A stretch of DNA of 36,442 nt, from assembly GCA_012520035.1 (NCBI GenBank), contig JAAYOY010000140.1, positions 1 to 36,442 on the forward strand, in the 5' to 3' direction. The stretch comes from Bacillota bacterium. Lineage in GTDB: Bacteria > Bacillota > Dethiobacteria > DTU022 > UBA8154. The notes below the pieces were generated by a model. The model was not told the origin of the DNA. It ran no database searches and saw nothing but the letters and a program-made list of their open reading frames with translations. Below are positions 9,001 through 17,557 of the stretch, piece after piece (position 1 is the first letter of the stretch; each line of letters starts with the position of its first letter). The translations under genes and the position numbers were made by a program.

Positions 9001-9707
9001 ATCACTTCCCGGGCAGCCAATACGGAGATAGCGGGGATAGAGTGCAAAGAACGCTGGGTTTCGGCATGATAATATTTGACTCCCTCAACTTCTTCATCAA
9101 AAAAAGATACCCGCACCGGATGAGGGGTATGAAAAGGGAAAATATCGATGATGTCTCCCCTGACGCTGAAATAACCCTCGCTTTCTGTCAGCTCGGTCCT
9201 TTCATAACCCATTTCCACCAATTTTTGCAACAAAAATTTCCATTCGAATCTCTTTCCCGCTTTGAACTCCAGAATGTTTTCCTTCCACAATTTTACCGGA
9301 GTAAGTTTGCTCAGCAGAGCAGCAACGGGAGCGACAACCAGCACCCGCTTCCCCAGTGCGAGCCTTTCCAAAACCCGCAAACGCTGCTGGAGTATCTCCC
9401 TGCTCTGGGTTAAAACCTCTCCCGCATAGAAAAAATCCCTTCCCGGAAGAAGATATACCTCCCCTTCGGGGAGAAAACCCTTGATCTCCTCGTATATTTT
9501 TTCCGCTCTGGCCATGTCACCGGTCAACACAACGGAGGCTGCAGGATTGCCGGCAAAAAGAGCCGCCATAAGATAACTGCGCCCGGAACCTTCCAGGCCG
9601 GTAACCAAATGTGCGCGACTCTCATCCTTTGATTTTTGCAGGTTAATGAAAGAAAGATCTTCTTGCCACTTATTTAGCAAATTATACGGCAATTTATTAC
9701 CTCCCAC
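6093..9707 (-). CDS. mfd: Transcription-repair coupling factor Mfd
   Basis: 1204 aa; 'GDVGYGKTEVALRAAFKAV', 'DEEHRFGVRHKEKLK', 'QLRGRVGRSNRLAYCYL', N-terminal UvrB-like module. Confidence 0.97.
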   Translation of the reverse strand: MGGNKLPYNLLNKWQEDLSFINLQKSKDESRAHLVTGLEGSGRSYLMAALFAGNPAASVVLTGDMARAEKIYEEIKGFLPEGEVYLLPGRDFFYAGEVLTQSREILQQRLRVLERLALGKRVLVVAPVAALLSKLTPVKLWKENILEFKAGKRFEWKFLLQKLVEMGYERTELTESEGYFSVRGDIIDIFPFHTPHPVRVSFFDEEVEGVKYYHAETQRSLHSIPAISVLAAREVILNEAARQRGTKAILEEMEKSVSRLKKQKNEEAADRMRTRVENCLLKLESSGSFEGMEHFISFFYPEPGALVDYLPPGALLLWDEPESVAMQAESLLKELREFQTGLLLQGDILPGQADICWTLKELFNRKPLKIVALTPFSGRLPFVNVAGTLNIQSRPVPSFMGRLELLKDEIKNWWSSGYEIFLICDGEKRAGEMEKLFREQEFSVSRPADSRVLLNKSRSEVETLSEGSDIISFPGEKAEKRGRTSRSINIITGRLENGFVMPSLKLAVLVDKEILPGYRKKKRWAAPKSKNALRDFQELRMGDLVVHEQHGIGRYMGIRTMDVDGVTRDYLYIKYAKEDKLYLPVEQIDLLQRYVGGEGHPPKVSSLGGQEWARVKSRVKASVQELARDLLSLYAAREAVKGYAFLPDQPWQKEFEDRFPFEETPDQLRAIEEVKADMEKERPMDRLLCGDVGYGKTEVALRAAFKAVVDGKQVAFLVPTTILAQQHYENFLDRFKGFPVKVELLSRFRSPKEQKRVIGELKAGVADIVIGTHRLLSKDIGFKDLGLLIIDEEHRFGVRHKEKLKMLRKEVDVLSMTATPIPRTMHMAISGARDLSVIDTPPENRYPVQTYVVEYSQNLIKEALQRELNRGGQVYFIYNRIQTIEKWASKLQEMVPGARIVVAHGQMPEQKLAEVMHRFLLGEYDILVSTTIVEAGLDIPNVNTMVVYDADHFGLAQLYQLRGRVGRSNRLAYCYLTYRKDKVMSGDAVKRLQAIKEFTELGSGFKIALRDLEIRGAGNILGPEQHGSMMAVGYELYCRLLQQAIETMKGKKIDGQHKTEPRIDLKINAYLPSSYIVNQQQKIELYRRIAALEKKEDLQDMAAELKDRYGHLQPPVENLLLVMRLRQLAREKEVETIEHQKNVTIIKFSKEKQFQSEQLWQVVNKNRRYLSLLSGKGVTLKVKASQQDEKDYLRYLITILEQVG

Positions 9708-9881
9708 AAAATAAAACAGAAATAGACTTTATACTTTTAAACCGGGGATAAAAGTAAAAGTCGTTATTATTCTAAATTATATGAAAAATGGCTCATGATA
9801 GTGAAAAAAAGATCATGATACAAAATCGAAAGATAAGCTTTATCCGGGTTAACCTTTCTTGCCCGACTTGTCTGAATTCGG

Positions 9882-10103
9882 TCACTTAAAACTCTCCAGA
9901 ACACCTTCCGGGAGGCTTTCTTCAAAACATGCCGGGCAGAGGGAATAGAGCAAAAGCCCCAGATCTTCACTGTATTTTATTATATCTTCCTTTTCTTCCT
10001 GCGTCAACGTATTGATACCTAGCTTTTCTAGCGTAAGATCATCAATCTCCAGCGTCTCCTGAGGTTTGCCGCAAATATCACAAATGTAACTTACCTTCAT
10101 CAT
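9882..10103 (-). CDS. fin: Fin-like anti-sigma-F factor (YabK/DUF2757 family)
   Basis: MMKVSYICDICGK...LEKLGINTLTQEEKEDIIKYSEDLGLLLYSLCPACFEESLPEG matches the remembered B. subtilis Fin pattern (LG..xLTxEE..D.I.Y.E.G....C..C.E.L) and lies in the pth-fin-mfd order. Confidence 0.75.
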   Translation of the reverse strand: MMKVSYICDICGKPQETLEIDDLTLEKLGINTLTQEEKEDIIKYSEDLGLLLYSLCPACFEESLPEGVLESFK

Positions 10104-10349
10104 ACATTCCCCCTCAAGTTCTTTTGCTGTTCTCAGCCGGGCATATAACACCATCATATGCCTTCAATCATTATTCTGTCTTCCGGAGGGAAAATTATAC
10201 AAAAAAAAAGCTAAATTAAGCACGCTAAATACAGCCCCAATGCAAGACGGTAAAAGATTGGAAGATCATTATACACTATATATTTTCGCTAATTGATATA
10301 TCACAGTTATTAATGATTTGGATAAAACGGTGTCCACAACTTATCAAAA

Positions 10350-10383
10350 AAGAAAGCTTTTTTGATATCAAAAAAGCTTTCTT
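10350..10383 (-). terminator. Perfect 34-bp palindrome; probable terminator after pth
   Basis: AAGAAAGCTTTTTTGATATCAAAAAAGCTTTCTT equals its own reverse complement; on minus the T run continues (CTTTTTTGATAA). Confidence 0.6.
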
Positions 10384-10474
10384 GCCTTATACCGAGACTT
10401 TATCACCACTTTAGCATTTTAAAGAATAAAATGAAGGCTTTTTGCAGCAGGGAAGCACAGGGCCTTTTTCACCA

Positions 10475-11065
10475 TTAGTCTTGTTCGCGGGGAGCAGCGT
10501 TATATCTGTTCATGGCCTCCTCAACTCCACCGGCAAGAAATACCTCAACCGCATCCGCTGCCGTTAACACAAGATCATGCATCTGCTCCTTTTCTTCGGG
10601 AGTAAGGGGTGTAAGCAGAAAATCAGCCTCATCCTGAAAGTCCCCGGATACCCTCCCCACGCCCAGCCGCAGCCTGGAAAAATCTTCACTGCCAAGCTGA
10701 GCGATAATCGAAGCCATTCCTTTGTGCCCGCCGCTCCCGCCTTTGGGGCGAAGGCGAAGCCTCCCCGGCGGAAGATCCATATCATCATAGATCACCAGCA
10801 GATCTTCAATTCCCAGGGGAAAATGCTCCAGGAGAGCCCTAACTGCTAATCCGCTGCGGTTCATAAAGGTCAATGGTTTTGCTAATAGTACATTCTCGCC
10901 TGCCAGAACAGTTTCAGTAATAAAGGCGTTAAATTTAATATCCTTAAATTTTGCCCCGCCCCGGAATGCCAGCTCATCAATAACCCAAAATCCGGCATTA
11001 TGCCTGGTATGAGCATATCTTATCCCGGGGTTTCCCAGGCCTACAAGTAAAAACAAGCCTACCAC
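10475..11065 (-). CDS. pth: Peptidyl-tRNA hydrolase
   Basis: 'LFLLVGLGNPGIRYAHTRHNAGFWVIDELA', 'VIYDDMDLPPGRLRLRPKGGSGGHKGMASI'. Confidence 0.97.
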   Translation of the reverse strand: MVGLFLLVGLGNPGIRYAHTRHNAGFWVIDELAFRGGAKFKDIKFNAFITETVLAGENVLLAKPLTFMNRSGLAVRALLEHFPLGIEDLLVIYDDMDLPPGRLRLRPKGGSGGHKGMASIIAQLGSEDFSRLRLGVGRVSGDFQDEADFLLTPLTPEEKEQMHDLVLTAADAVEVFLAGGVEEAMNRYNAAPREQD

Positions 11066-11095
11066 CTCATTAACCGCTATCTGGCAAAAGGGTTA

Positions 11096-11758
11096 TTATT
11101 CCTGCTGTTCCTCCGCCGGTTTTTCTGCGCCTGCTTCCTCTTCTTCCGCCTCTGCTTCCTCCGGAATCATCTCCTCATGCGGAACCAGAATGGAAGCAAG
11201 GTTCTCCACAGGATCTTCAAGGATTTCGATCCCCTGCGGCAACTTAAGATCGGCTACGGTAAGGACGTCGCCAATACCAAGATCTTCTATCGGAACATCG
11301 ATGACCTGCGGAATATCCCCCGGCATACATCTAATCCCAATTTCCCTCTTTTGAACTTGAAATATTCCTCCCTCTTTTACACCTGCAGCTTCACCGGTAA
11401 AGTTTAAAGGTACCTGCACCTCAATTTTATCCGTCATGGAAATACGAATTAAATCTGCATGAAGAATAAAATCTTTTTGCAGGGGATCCCTCTGCACTTC
11501 TTTTATCATTACTGTCTCCTTTGTCCCGCCATTTTCCCCGCCTATTACCAGATCAAGGAGAACATTAGATCCTGCTGCCGTATTTAATGACTTCTTCAGG
11601 GATCTGCTGTCCAGGCTGATCATTAGCGGTTCGGTTCCCCGGCCGTATACTACTGCAGGCACCATCCCCGCAGCCCTCATTTGGTTCCTGCTGCCTTTAC
11701 TGCCGCTCTTTCTGGGTAAAGCTTCAATTATAAAACGCTCCATACTCTTACCTGGCAT
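11096..11758 (-). CDS. rplY: 50S ribosomal protein L25/Ctc
   Basis: 'RKSGSKGSRNQMRAAGMVPAVVYGRG' N-domain, TL5/Ctc C-domain, acidic tail. Confidence 0.95.
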   Translation of the reverse strand: MPGKSMERFIIEALPRKSGSKGSRNQMRAAGMVPAVVYGRGTEPLMISLDSRSLKKSLNTAAGSNVLLDLVIGGENGGTKETVMIKEVQRDPLQKDFILHADLIRISMTDKIEVQVPLNFTGEAAGVKEGGIFQVQKREIGIRCMPGDIPQVIDVPIEDLGIGDVLTVADLKLPQGIEILEDPVENLASILVPHEEMIPEEAEAEEEEAGAEKPAEEQQE

Positions 11759-11789
11759 AATTTGCCAGGGACACCTCCTTTTACGCTGC

Positions 11790-12752
11790 TTAATCGAATA
11801 AAGCGCTTACCGATAGTTCTCTGTGAATGCTGGAAATTGCATCGCCGATAAGCGAAGCAACAGATAAAACAGTAACTTTTTCCATTAGATTGTTGCTGTT
11901 GTTGAGAGGAATCGTATTTGTAACAACCAGTTCACGGATGGGAGAGCTCAAAATTCGCTCTTTTGCCGGGCCGGATAAAACAGGATGGGTACAGCAAGCA
12001 TATACTGAAACCGCCCCCATCTCCAACAGTTTTTCTGCTCCCAGCGTAATCGTCCCGGCAGTATCAACCAGGTCGTCGATCATAATGGCTTCTTTTCCCT
12101 TTATATCTCCAATAATGTTCATTACCTCCGCCACGTTCGGCTGGGGGCGCCTTTTATCGATAATTGCCAGCGGCAAACCCAAACGCTCGCCGAGTTCTCT
12201 GGCACGGGTTACGCCTCCCAGATCCGGGGAAACAACTACTCCTTTTTTGATATTTTTCTGCCTGAAATAATGCGCCAGTATGGGCATCGCCATCAGATGA
12301 TCCACAGGAATGTTAAAGTAACCCTGAATTTGCCCCGCGTGGAGATCCATACAAATAACACGCTGTGCCCCCGCTGTTGTAAGCAAGTCCGCAACCAGTT
12401 TGGCCGTAATGGGCTCTCGGGCGCGCCTTTTTCGATCCTGCCGGGCGTAGCCATAATAAGGTATTACAGCATTAATTCTTGCAGCGGAAGCCCGCTTCAG
12501 AGCATCGATAAAGATGAGCAGCTCCATCAGGTTATCGTTTACCGGATTGCAAAGAGATTGGATTATAAATACATCGGCCCCTCTGACGCTTTCTCTGATA
12601 TTAACAAATGATTCGCCGTCGCTAAAACGCTGAACTTCTCCCATGCCCAGTGGGATACCGATATAATTCGCCACCTCTTTTGCCAGTGACCGGTTCGCCG
12701 TTCCTGTAAAGATTTTCAGTTCCCGATCTGCTCTCAAGCTTAATTCCTCCAA
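11790..12752 (-). CDS. prs: Ribose-phosphate pyrophosphokinase
   Basis: '[25 protein letters not shown]', '[31 protein letters not shown]', '[13 protein letters not shown]'. Confidence 0.97.
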   Translation of the reverse strand: MEELSLRADRELKIFTGTANRSLAKEVANYIGIPLGMGEVQRFSDGESFVNIRESVRGADVFIIQSLCNPVNDNLMELLIFIDALKRASAARINAVIPYYGYARQDRKRRAREPITAKLVADLLTTAGAQRVICMDLHAGQIQGYFNIPVDHLMAMPILAHYFRQKNIKKGVVVSPDLGGVTRARELGERLGLPLAIIDKRRPQPNVAEVMNIIGDIKGKEAIMIDDLVDTAGTITLGAEKLLEMGAVSVYACCTHPVLSGPAKERILSSPIRELVVTNTIPLNNSNNLMEKVTVLSVASLIGDAISSIHRELSVSALFD

Positions 12753-12826
12753 GTCTAATTTTCATATTTTCTTCAAATTAGCTCCGGTTGGTTACATTTC
12801 TCTGCAGGTATTGGTTTCTCCTGCTA

Positions 12827-14200
12827 TTATTCTTTTTTCTTCTGCAAAAACCTTTTACCAAGCCCCTTCTTTATCTCCTGCCCGGGGCGGGAAATCATCA
12901 GCGAACCGGGAGGTACATCGCGGGTAACGGTAGAGCCGGCGGCGATAAACGACTCCTTGCCTATGCTTAAGGGAGCCACCAGGTTGCTGTTACAACCGAT
13001 AAAAGCACCTTCCTCAATAATTGTTTTGTGCTTCCGCCGGCCGTCGTAATTGACCACAATACTGCCGGCGCCCATATTTACACCGGGCCCGATCTCGGCA
13101 TCACCGACGTAACTCAGGTGGGGTACTTTGCTGCCCTGCCCAATGGAGCTATTCTTTATTTCAACAAAATCACCTATTTTTACGGAAGTCCCTATTTTAC
13201 TTCCTGGACGGATATGGGCATAAGGCCCAATATTTACCCCGTTTTCAATAATGCTTTCCCGGACCAATGAATGCCGGCAGAGTACACCATCCCCCACAAG
13301 TGTATCGATCAGATGCGCCCCCGGGCCCAGGCAGCAGTCCTTTCCTACTTTTGTTTTTCCTTCCAGAACAGTCTGGGGGTAGATAACTGTATCGGCCCCA
13401 ACTTCCACACCCGCATCAATATAAGTGGAAGCGGGATCGATGATCGTCACACCCTCAAGCATAAGCCGTTCATTGATCTTTTCACGCATCAGGGCAGCAG
13501 CCCGGGAGAGCTGGAGGCGATCGTTGATCCCCAGCGCCAGACGCGCATCTTCCACAAGGTGGGCTTTCACACCCAAACCCGCTTCTACCAACATGTGAAC
13601 AAGGTCCGTTAGATAATATTCCCCTTTTTCCTCGTTTTTTGGCAAAAGGGGAAGAAAGCTCTTTAAAGCCTGAATGTTAAAACAGTATGTCCCGGTATTT
13701 ATTTCGTTTATTACCCTTTCTTCCGGGGTCAGATGCAGTTCTTCCACTATTTTTAGAATGCCGCCACTTTCATCCCTGACAATGCGCCCGTATCCGGAAG
13801 GATCCTTCATCAGGGAAGTAAGGACAGTAGCCGCCGCCCCGCTCCGGTGGTGTAGAGAAATTAACTCCTGCAGCTCTTCCTTTTCCAGCAGGGGGGTATC
13901 GCCACAGAGAACCAGGGCCAAACCCGCTTCAGGCAGGCAAGGCAGGGATTGCTGGAGAGCATGCCCAGTCCCCAGGCGCTCCCTCTGTTCCAGGTAAAAA
14001 AGCTCTTCTCCGAAATATTCCCTGACCTTTTCAGAGCCGTAACCGGTAATGATAACCTGCCTGCCTGTTACAGCTTTGGCAGACTCCAAAACATGCCAGA
14101 GCATAGGCTTTCCGCACAACCGGTGCAAAACCTTGGGCAGGGATGACTTCATCCGGGTACCTTCCCCGGCAGCCAGAATAACAGCAATAAGCTCTTCCAT
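12827..14200 (-). CDS. glmU: Bifunctional UDP-GlcNAc pyrophosphorylase / GlcN-1-P N-acetyltransferase
   Basis: 'VILAAGEGTRMKSSLPKVLHRLCGKPM' plus left-handed beta-helix hexapeptide C-domain. Confidence 0.97.
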   Translation of the reverse strand: MEELIAVILAAGEGTRMKSSLPKVLHRLCGKPMLWHVLESAKAVTGRQVIITGYGSEKVREYFGEELFYLEQRERLGTGHALQQSLPCLPEAGLALVLCGDTPLLEKEELQELISLHHRSGAAATVLTSLMKDPSGYGRIVRDESGGILKIVEELHLTPEERVINEINTGTYCFNIQALKSFLPLLPKNEEKGEYYLTDLVHMLVEAGLGVKAHLVEDARLALGINDRLQLSRAAALMREKINERLMLEGVTIIDPASTYIDAGVEVGADTVIYPQTVLEGKTKVGKDCCLGPGAHLIDTLVGDGVLCRHSLVRESIIENGVNIGPYAHIRPGSKIGTSVKIGDFVEIKNSSIGQGSKVPHLSYVGDAEIGPGVNMGAGSIVVNYDGRRKHKTIIEEGAFIGCNSNLVAPLSIGKESFIAAGSTVTRDVPPGSLMISRPGQEIKKGLGKRFLQKKKE

Positions 14201-14311
14201 ATTATATCTACATTCCTTTCTTCAGAAACAAAGGATCAGGCAGAATTCTCTCAGGTTTCCTTCCTCACAGTCTTTCTCGTGCAAACTTTTTCTATAATTT
14301 TTTTAAACCAG

Positions 14312-15082
14312 TTACAATCCTTCATTGTTAGAGTCTGCGATATATCTGCGCATCAGCTCCAAATCCTCCGGTTTATCCATGTCAAAACCCAGCTCAGGAT
14401 AATCGCTGATAATCGCCTTTGCCTTTAAATTGAACAACCCGGAAAAACGCTTTTCAAGCTGGGCGATACTAAGCCTCCCAGCCAGACCGCTCAACAAAAA
14501 ACCCGCGCCGAGCATAGAGACCATCTTCAAGGGTTTTTTCCTGGAATCTATAAATTGTTTCAGGATCGGGAGATTGGGCTCGATTATTGTCGAATTTACT
14601 AAAAAAATGTTGCCTCCTGTAAAGCTTCCCTCCTCAAGTTTGACAAAAGTCCGCTTCACGCCGGGAAACGAGTTTTCACATACTTCCTTTCTCACAATAG
14701 GATAATAAAAATCAATATCATAAGGATAGCACTTTTGTAAAAAATCCTCTAACCCTTCGGAAGTAATCAGTGGTATATCCGCCGTCGCGATCAGCAATGG
14801 CTTTTTTGTTTGTAAATAGCGGGTCGCCGCCCCCAGGTTTTCCAGAAGTGAGTTCTCTTCGGGGACGAGCTCCAGAGAATAATCGCCCTTTAAGCATTCA
14901 AACTGTTCCACCGGCCCTGCCAGGACAATCCTTTCTATCTTCTCCACACGCCTGAGGGCTTCAAGAACGTAGCGGATTACCTCTTTATCTCCAATTTTAA
15001 TTAATGCCTTGTTGGGGATTCCTTCAATTTTCTCGAGTTCACCATTTGCCCCCCCGGCAAGGATAACACAATCTACCATCAA
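14312..15082 (-). CDS. MobA/GlmU-like nucleotidyltransferase of unknown substrate
   Basis: 'VDCVILAGGANGELEKIEGIPNKALIKIGDKEVIRYVLEAL', 'LIATADIPLIT'. Confidence 0.8.
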   Translation of the reverse strand: MMVDCVILAGGANGELEKIEGIPNKALIKIGDKEVIRYVLEALRRVEKIERIVLAGPVEQFECLKGDYSLELVPEENSLLENLGAATRYLQTKKPLLIATADIPLITSEGLEDFLQKCYPYDIDFYYPIVRKEVCENSFPGVKRTFVKLEEGSFTGGNIFLVNSTIIEPNLPILKQFIDSRKKPLKMVSMLGAGFLLSGLAGRLSIAQLEKRFSGLFNLKAKAIISDYPELGFDMDKPEDLELMRRYIADSNNEGL

Positions 15083-15088
15083 CGATCA

Positions 15089-16033
15089 CTACCCTCCACC
15101 TTTTTCTTCTATCTCTATTATATCCTCTTTTCCGGTTATTGTCTCTGTTATCATAGTCCAACATCCTTCGCGGGGGAGTTCCCTTTCCAGCTTATATAAT
15201 AGCTGATCATCCCTGGAAAGAATAAAAAGCGTCGGGCCGCTTCCTGAGACGGTTGCTGCCAGGCCTTGCTGCAACAGCTTCTCTTTTAATGATGCGGTGT
15301 CTTTATGCAGTTCAAAAACCGGGGTCTCCAAATGGTTTTGTATCAGTGAAGTCAATGCGTTAAAGTAATCCTTTCCCACACCCGCACCTGCGCCGTCAAC
15401 GTTTTTCTCCAGCAGGCGGACGAACCGGTCAATTTTCGTCATGGAGGATATTTTATCCAGATCCAGGGCGCTGTAAACCTCAGCGGCCGAAAGCTTTGCT
15501 CCATGCACAGCCACCAGCAGCACCTTTGTCCGTGGAAAAAGCGGAAGGGGCTGAATAATTTCACCGCGCCCGCCGGCCAGCGCCGTCCCTCCGGAGATAA
15601 AGAAAGGAACGTCCGAGCCCAGCAGAGATCCCAGCTTCCTCAGGTCATCATCATGCAAAAAAAGCCCCCACAGCCGGTTTAATCCTTTTAATACCGCAGC
15701 GGCATTGCTGCTGCCTCCACCCAGCCCTGCAGCAACCGGAATCCTTTTTTTCAAGCGGATTCTAACTCCCCTAGCGGGGGCATAGGTTGACTGCATGAGC
15801 TGCGCTGCCCTGAAAGCAAGATTCCCTTTGCCGGACGGCAGAGACGGGTCATCACATATAAGTTCCAGCTTCCCGCCGGGGATTTCCTCAAGGTACAGGG
15901 TATCGTGCAGCTCTAGCTCCTGCAAAATCGACCTTAGCTGATGATAACCGTCCTGACGGCGGAACAGAACCTCAAGTATCAGGTTGATTTTTGCGTGAGA
16001 TTTCAACTTCAGCCGCATCACTACAGATAGCAC
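15089..16033 (-). CDS. ispE: 4-diphosphocytidyl-2-C-methyl-D-erythritol kinase
   Basis: 'SHAKINLILEVLFRRQDGYHQLRSILQ', GHMP motif 'PVAAGLGGGSSNAAAVL', 'VSGSGPTLF'. Confidence 0.95.
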   Translation of the reverse strand: MLSVVMRLKLKSHAKINLILEVLFRRQDGYHQLRSILQELELHDTLYLEEIPGGKLELICDDPSLPSGKGNLAFRAAQLMQSTYAPARGVRIRLKKRIPVAAGLGGGSSNAAAVLKGLNRLWGLFLHDDDLRKLGSLLGSDVPFFISGGTALAGGRGEIIQPLPLFPRTKVLLVAVHGAKLSAAEVYSALDLDKISSMTKIDRFVRLLEKNVDGAGAGVGKDYFNALTSLIQNHLETPVFELHKDTASLKEKLLQQGLAATVSGSGPTLFILSRDDQLLYKLERELPREGCWTMITETITGKEDIIEIEEKGGG

Positions 16034-17058
16034 ACCAGCCGTGGATTATCCGTGATCCCGGGTATACGTCCCCTCTTCGCTACGGGTTTGCCGTCAATTT
16101 CCTTTAAATCCATCGTCATATCAATGGGGCGGGCGGAGGAGATGTAGCTGCCGACTCCGAAAGCGTCTGCTCCAGCCTCGACCAGCTGGGGTATCCTTTC
16201 TGCCGTAATACCTCCAGACACAAATATCTGCACATGTGAAAAACCTTGTTGGTCTAAACGCGCGCGAATTTCGCGGACAAGCCCCGGGGTTACGCCTCCT
16301 CTTTCCCCGGGAGTATCAAGCCTTACACCGGAAAGTCTCTCCTTTAAGGCTTCGGCAACGCGCAGCGTTTCTTCTGCTTCATCTTTAAAGGTATCGACAA
16401 GGATAATGCGCGGGGAATCAGAGGGCATCGTTTTATCATAAAGAAGAGCTGTCTCTACAGTGTCGCCGATAATCATCACCGCTGCATGAGGCACTGTTCC
16501 GGTCGGCTCTTTCCCCAGCAGCTTGGCTCCCAATATGCAGCTGCAATTATCTGCACCTCCGACGACAGAAGCCCTTTCCATAACAGGTGCTACAGCGGGA
16601 TGAACATGCCGGGCACCAAAACTAAATACAGGAACACCGCCGGAAGCTTCCTTGCAAGCGCGGGCGGCAGTAGCCCAGCCGCTGGCGCTTGCCAGCATTC
16701 CCAGAAGCGCCGTTTCATACATGCCAAATTCATCGTAAGGGCCTTTAATACGCATAATTACTTCCTTTTGCTGCATCTCTTCCCCTTCGGGAACCGCCCA
16801 AAGGGATACATTTTTATGCTTTAAAAGGTTAAAAACTTCCTCTACGCCCGCCAGCACCCCTTCCCTGCTGCAAAAAATCTCGGCTACTACATCGGTATTT
16901 TCTTTTCCAACCGCAGCCAGAAGCTCTCTTGTACGGACGAAATAAAGATCGGCGGTACCACCATTAATTATTTCTTCATGAGTTGCGCTGTGAAATATCC
17001 GTTCTTGATTATTTATTTTGAAATTCCGAACATCTTCTGCACTCTTCAACTCTTTCAA
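16021..17058 (-). CDS. Nicotinate phosphoribosyltransferase-like protein
   Basis: 'FSFGARHVHPAVAPVMERASVVGGADNCSCILGAKLLGKEPTGTVPHAAVM', 'FVSGGITAERIPQLVEAGADAFGVGSYI'; TTG start with GGAGGG RBS. Confidence 0.85.
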   Translation of the reverse strand: MKELKSAEDVRNFKINNQERIFHSATHEEIINGGTADLYFVRTRELLAAVGKENTDVVAEIFCSREGVLAGVEEVFNLLKHKNVSLWAVPEGEEMQQKEVIMRIKGPYDEFGMYETALLGMLASASGWATAARACKEASGGVPVFSFGARHVHPAVAPVMERASVVGGADNCSCILGAKLLGKEPTGTVPHAAVMIIGDTVETALLYDKTMPSDSPRIILVDTFKDEAEETLRVAEALKERLSGVRLDTPGERGGVTPGLVREIRARLDQQGFSHVQIFVSGGITAERIPQLVEAGADAFGVGSYISSARPIDMTMDLKEIDGKPVAKRGRIPGITDNPRLVCYL

Positions 17059-17175
17059 AAGATACCCTCCCTTGAGCGATCCTTTAATAGCCTGTCCATA
17101 TTTTATAAATCCTTTTTATATATCTTAAAAATATTCTTCGTCTTCCCCGAAAATCCTCTAAAAAAATATATAAAA

Positions 17176-17201
17176 AGGGTATACCGTCTCCGGTATACCC
17201 T
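17176..17201 (-). terminator. Rho-independent terminator after the SASP gene
   Basis: AGGGTATACC GTCTCC GGTATACCCT, perfect 10-bp stem, followed on minus by TTTTTATATATTTTTTT. Confidence 0.85.
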
Positions 17202-17207
17202 GCCACC

Positions 17208-17390
17208 CTACTGTCCAGGAGAGACGGTTTTTTCAGCCCTTTCAATTGCCTTTTTTACAAGATTGCCGCAGTTCCTGGAAGAAACCTCTCCGAAGCCTTC
17301 TCTGCGGGCAATATCACCAACCCCGAGTTCGTCTGCCAGCTCATATTTCAAAGCATCAGACATAACACCCGGCCGTCTTCTTCTTGGCAT
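17208..17390 (-). CDS. Alpha/beta-type small acid-soluble spore protein
   Basis: 60 aa; 'MSDALKYELADELGVGDIARREGFGEVSSRNCGNLVKKAIERAEK' carries the SASP-like K.E.A.E.G and G..VKK.I patterns; good RBS. Confidence 0.85.
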   Translation of the reverse strand: MPRRRRPGVMSDALKYELADELGVGDIARREGFGEVSSRNCGNLVKKAIERAEKTVSPGQ

Positions 17391-17517
17391 AGAACCCTCA
17401 GCTCCTTTATATTTTTTTTCGGATGGCGGTATTATTTTTTACTGCAAAAGATAAAATATAGCTGAAAAAATTAACCTTTTCCCTTTTGGCAAGGCTGGAA
17501 TTTCCAGCGAATAAAAA

Positions 17518-17538
17518 AAGGCTCCTGGAATGAGCCTT
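17518..17538 (-). terminator. Terminator downstream of the MCP gene
   Basis: AAGGCTC CTGGAAT GAGCCTT followed on minus by a T run (plus-strand A run 17512-17519). Confidence 0.75.
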
Positions 17539-17557
17539 GATTGATTTTTACAAAGTT

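Noticed and set aside
9767-9970. 67-aa minus-strand ORF
   Set aside because: Overlaps the end of the Fin-like gene in another frame; no protein-like features.
10330-10342. GTGTCCACAAC as a DnaA box
   Set aside because: At least two mismatches to TTATNCACA, and isolated.
17494-17509. GCTGGAATTTCCAGC palindrome as an operator
   Set aside because: Single short palindrome between the MCP terminator and the SASP promoter region, with no supporting regulator or second copy.
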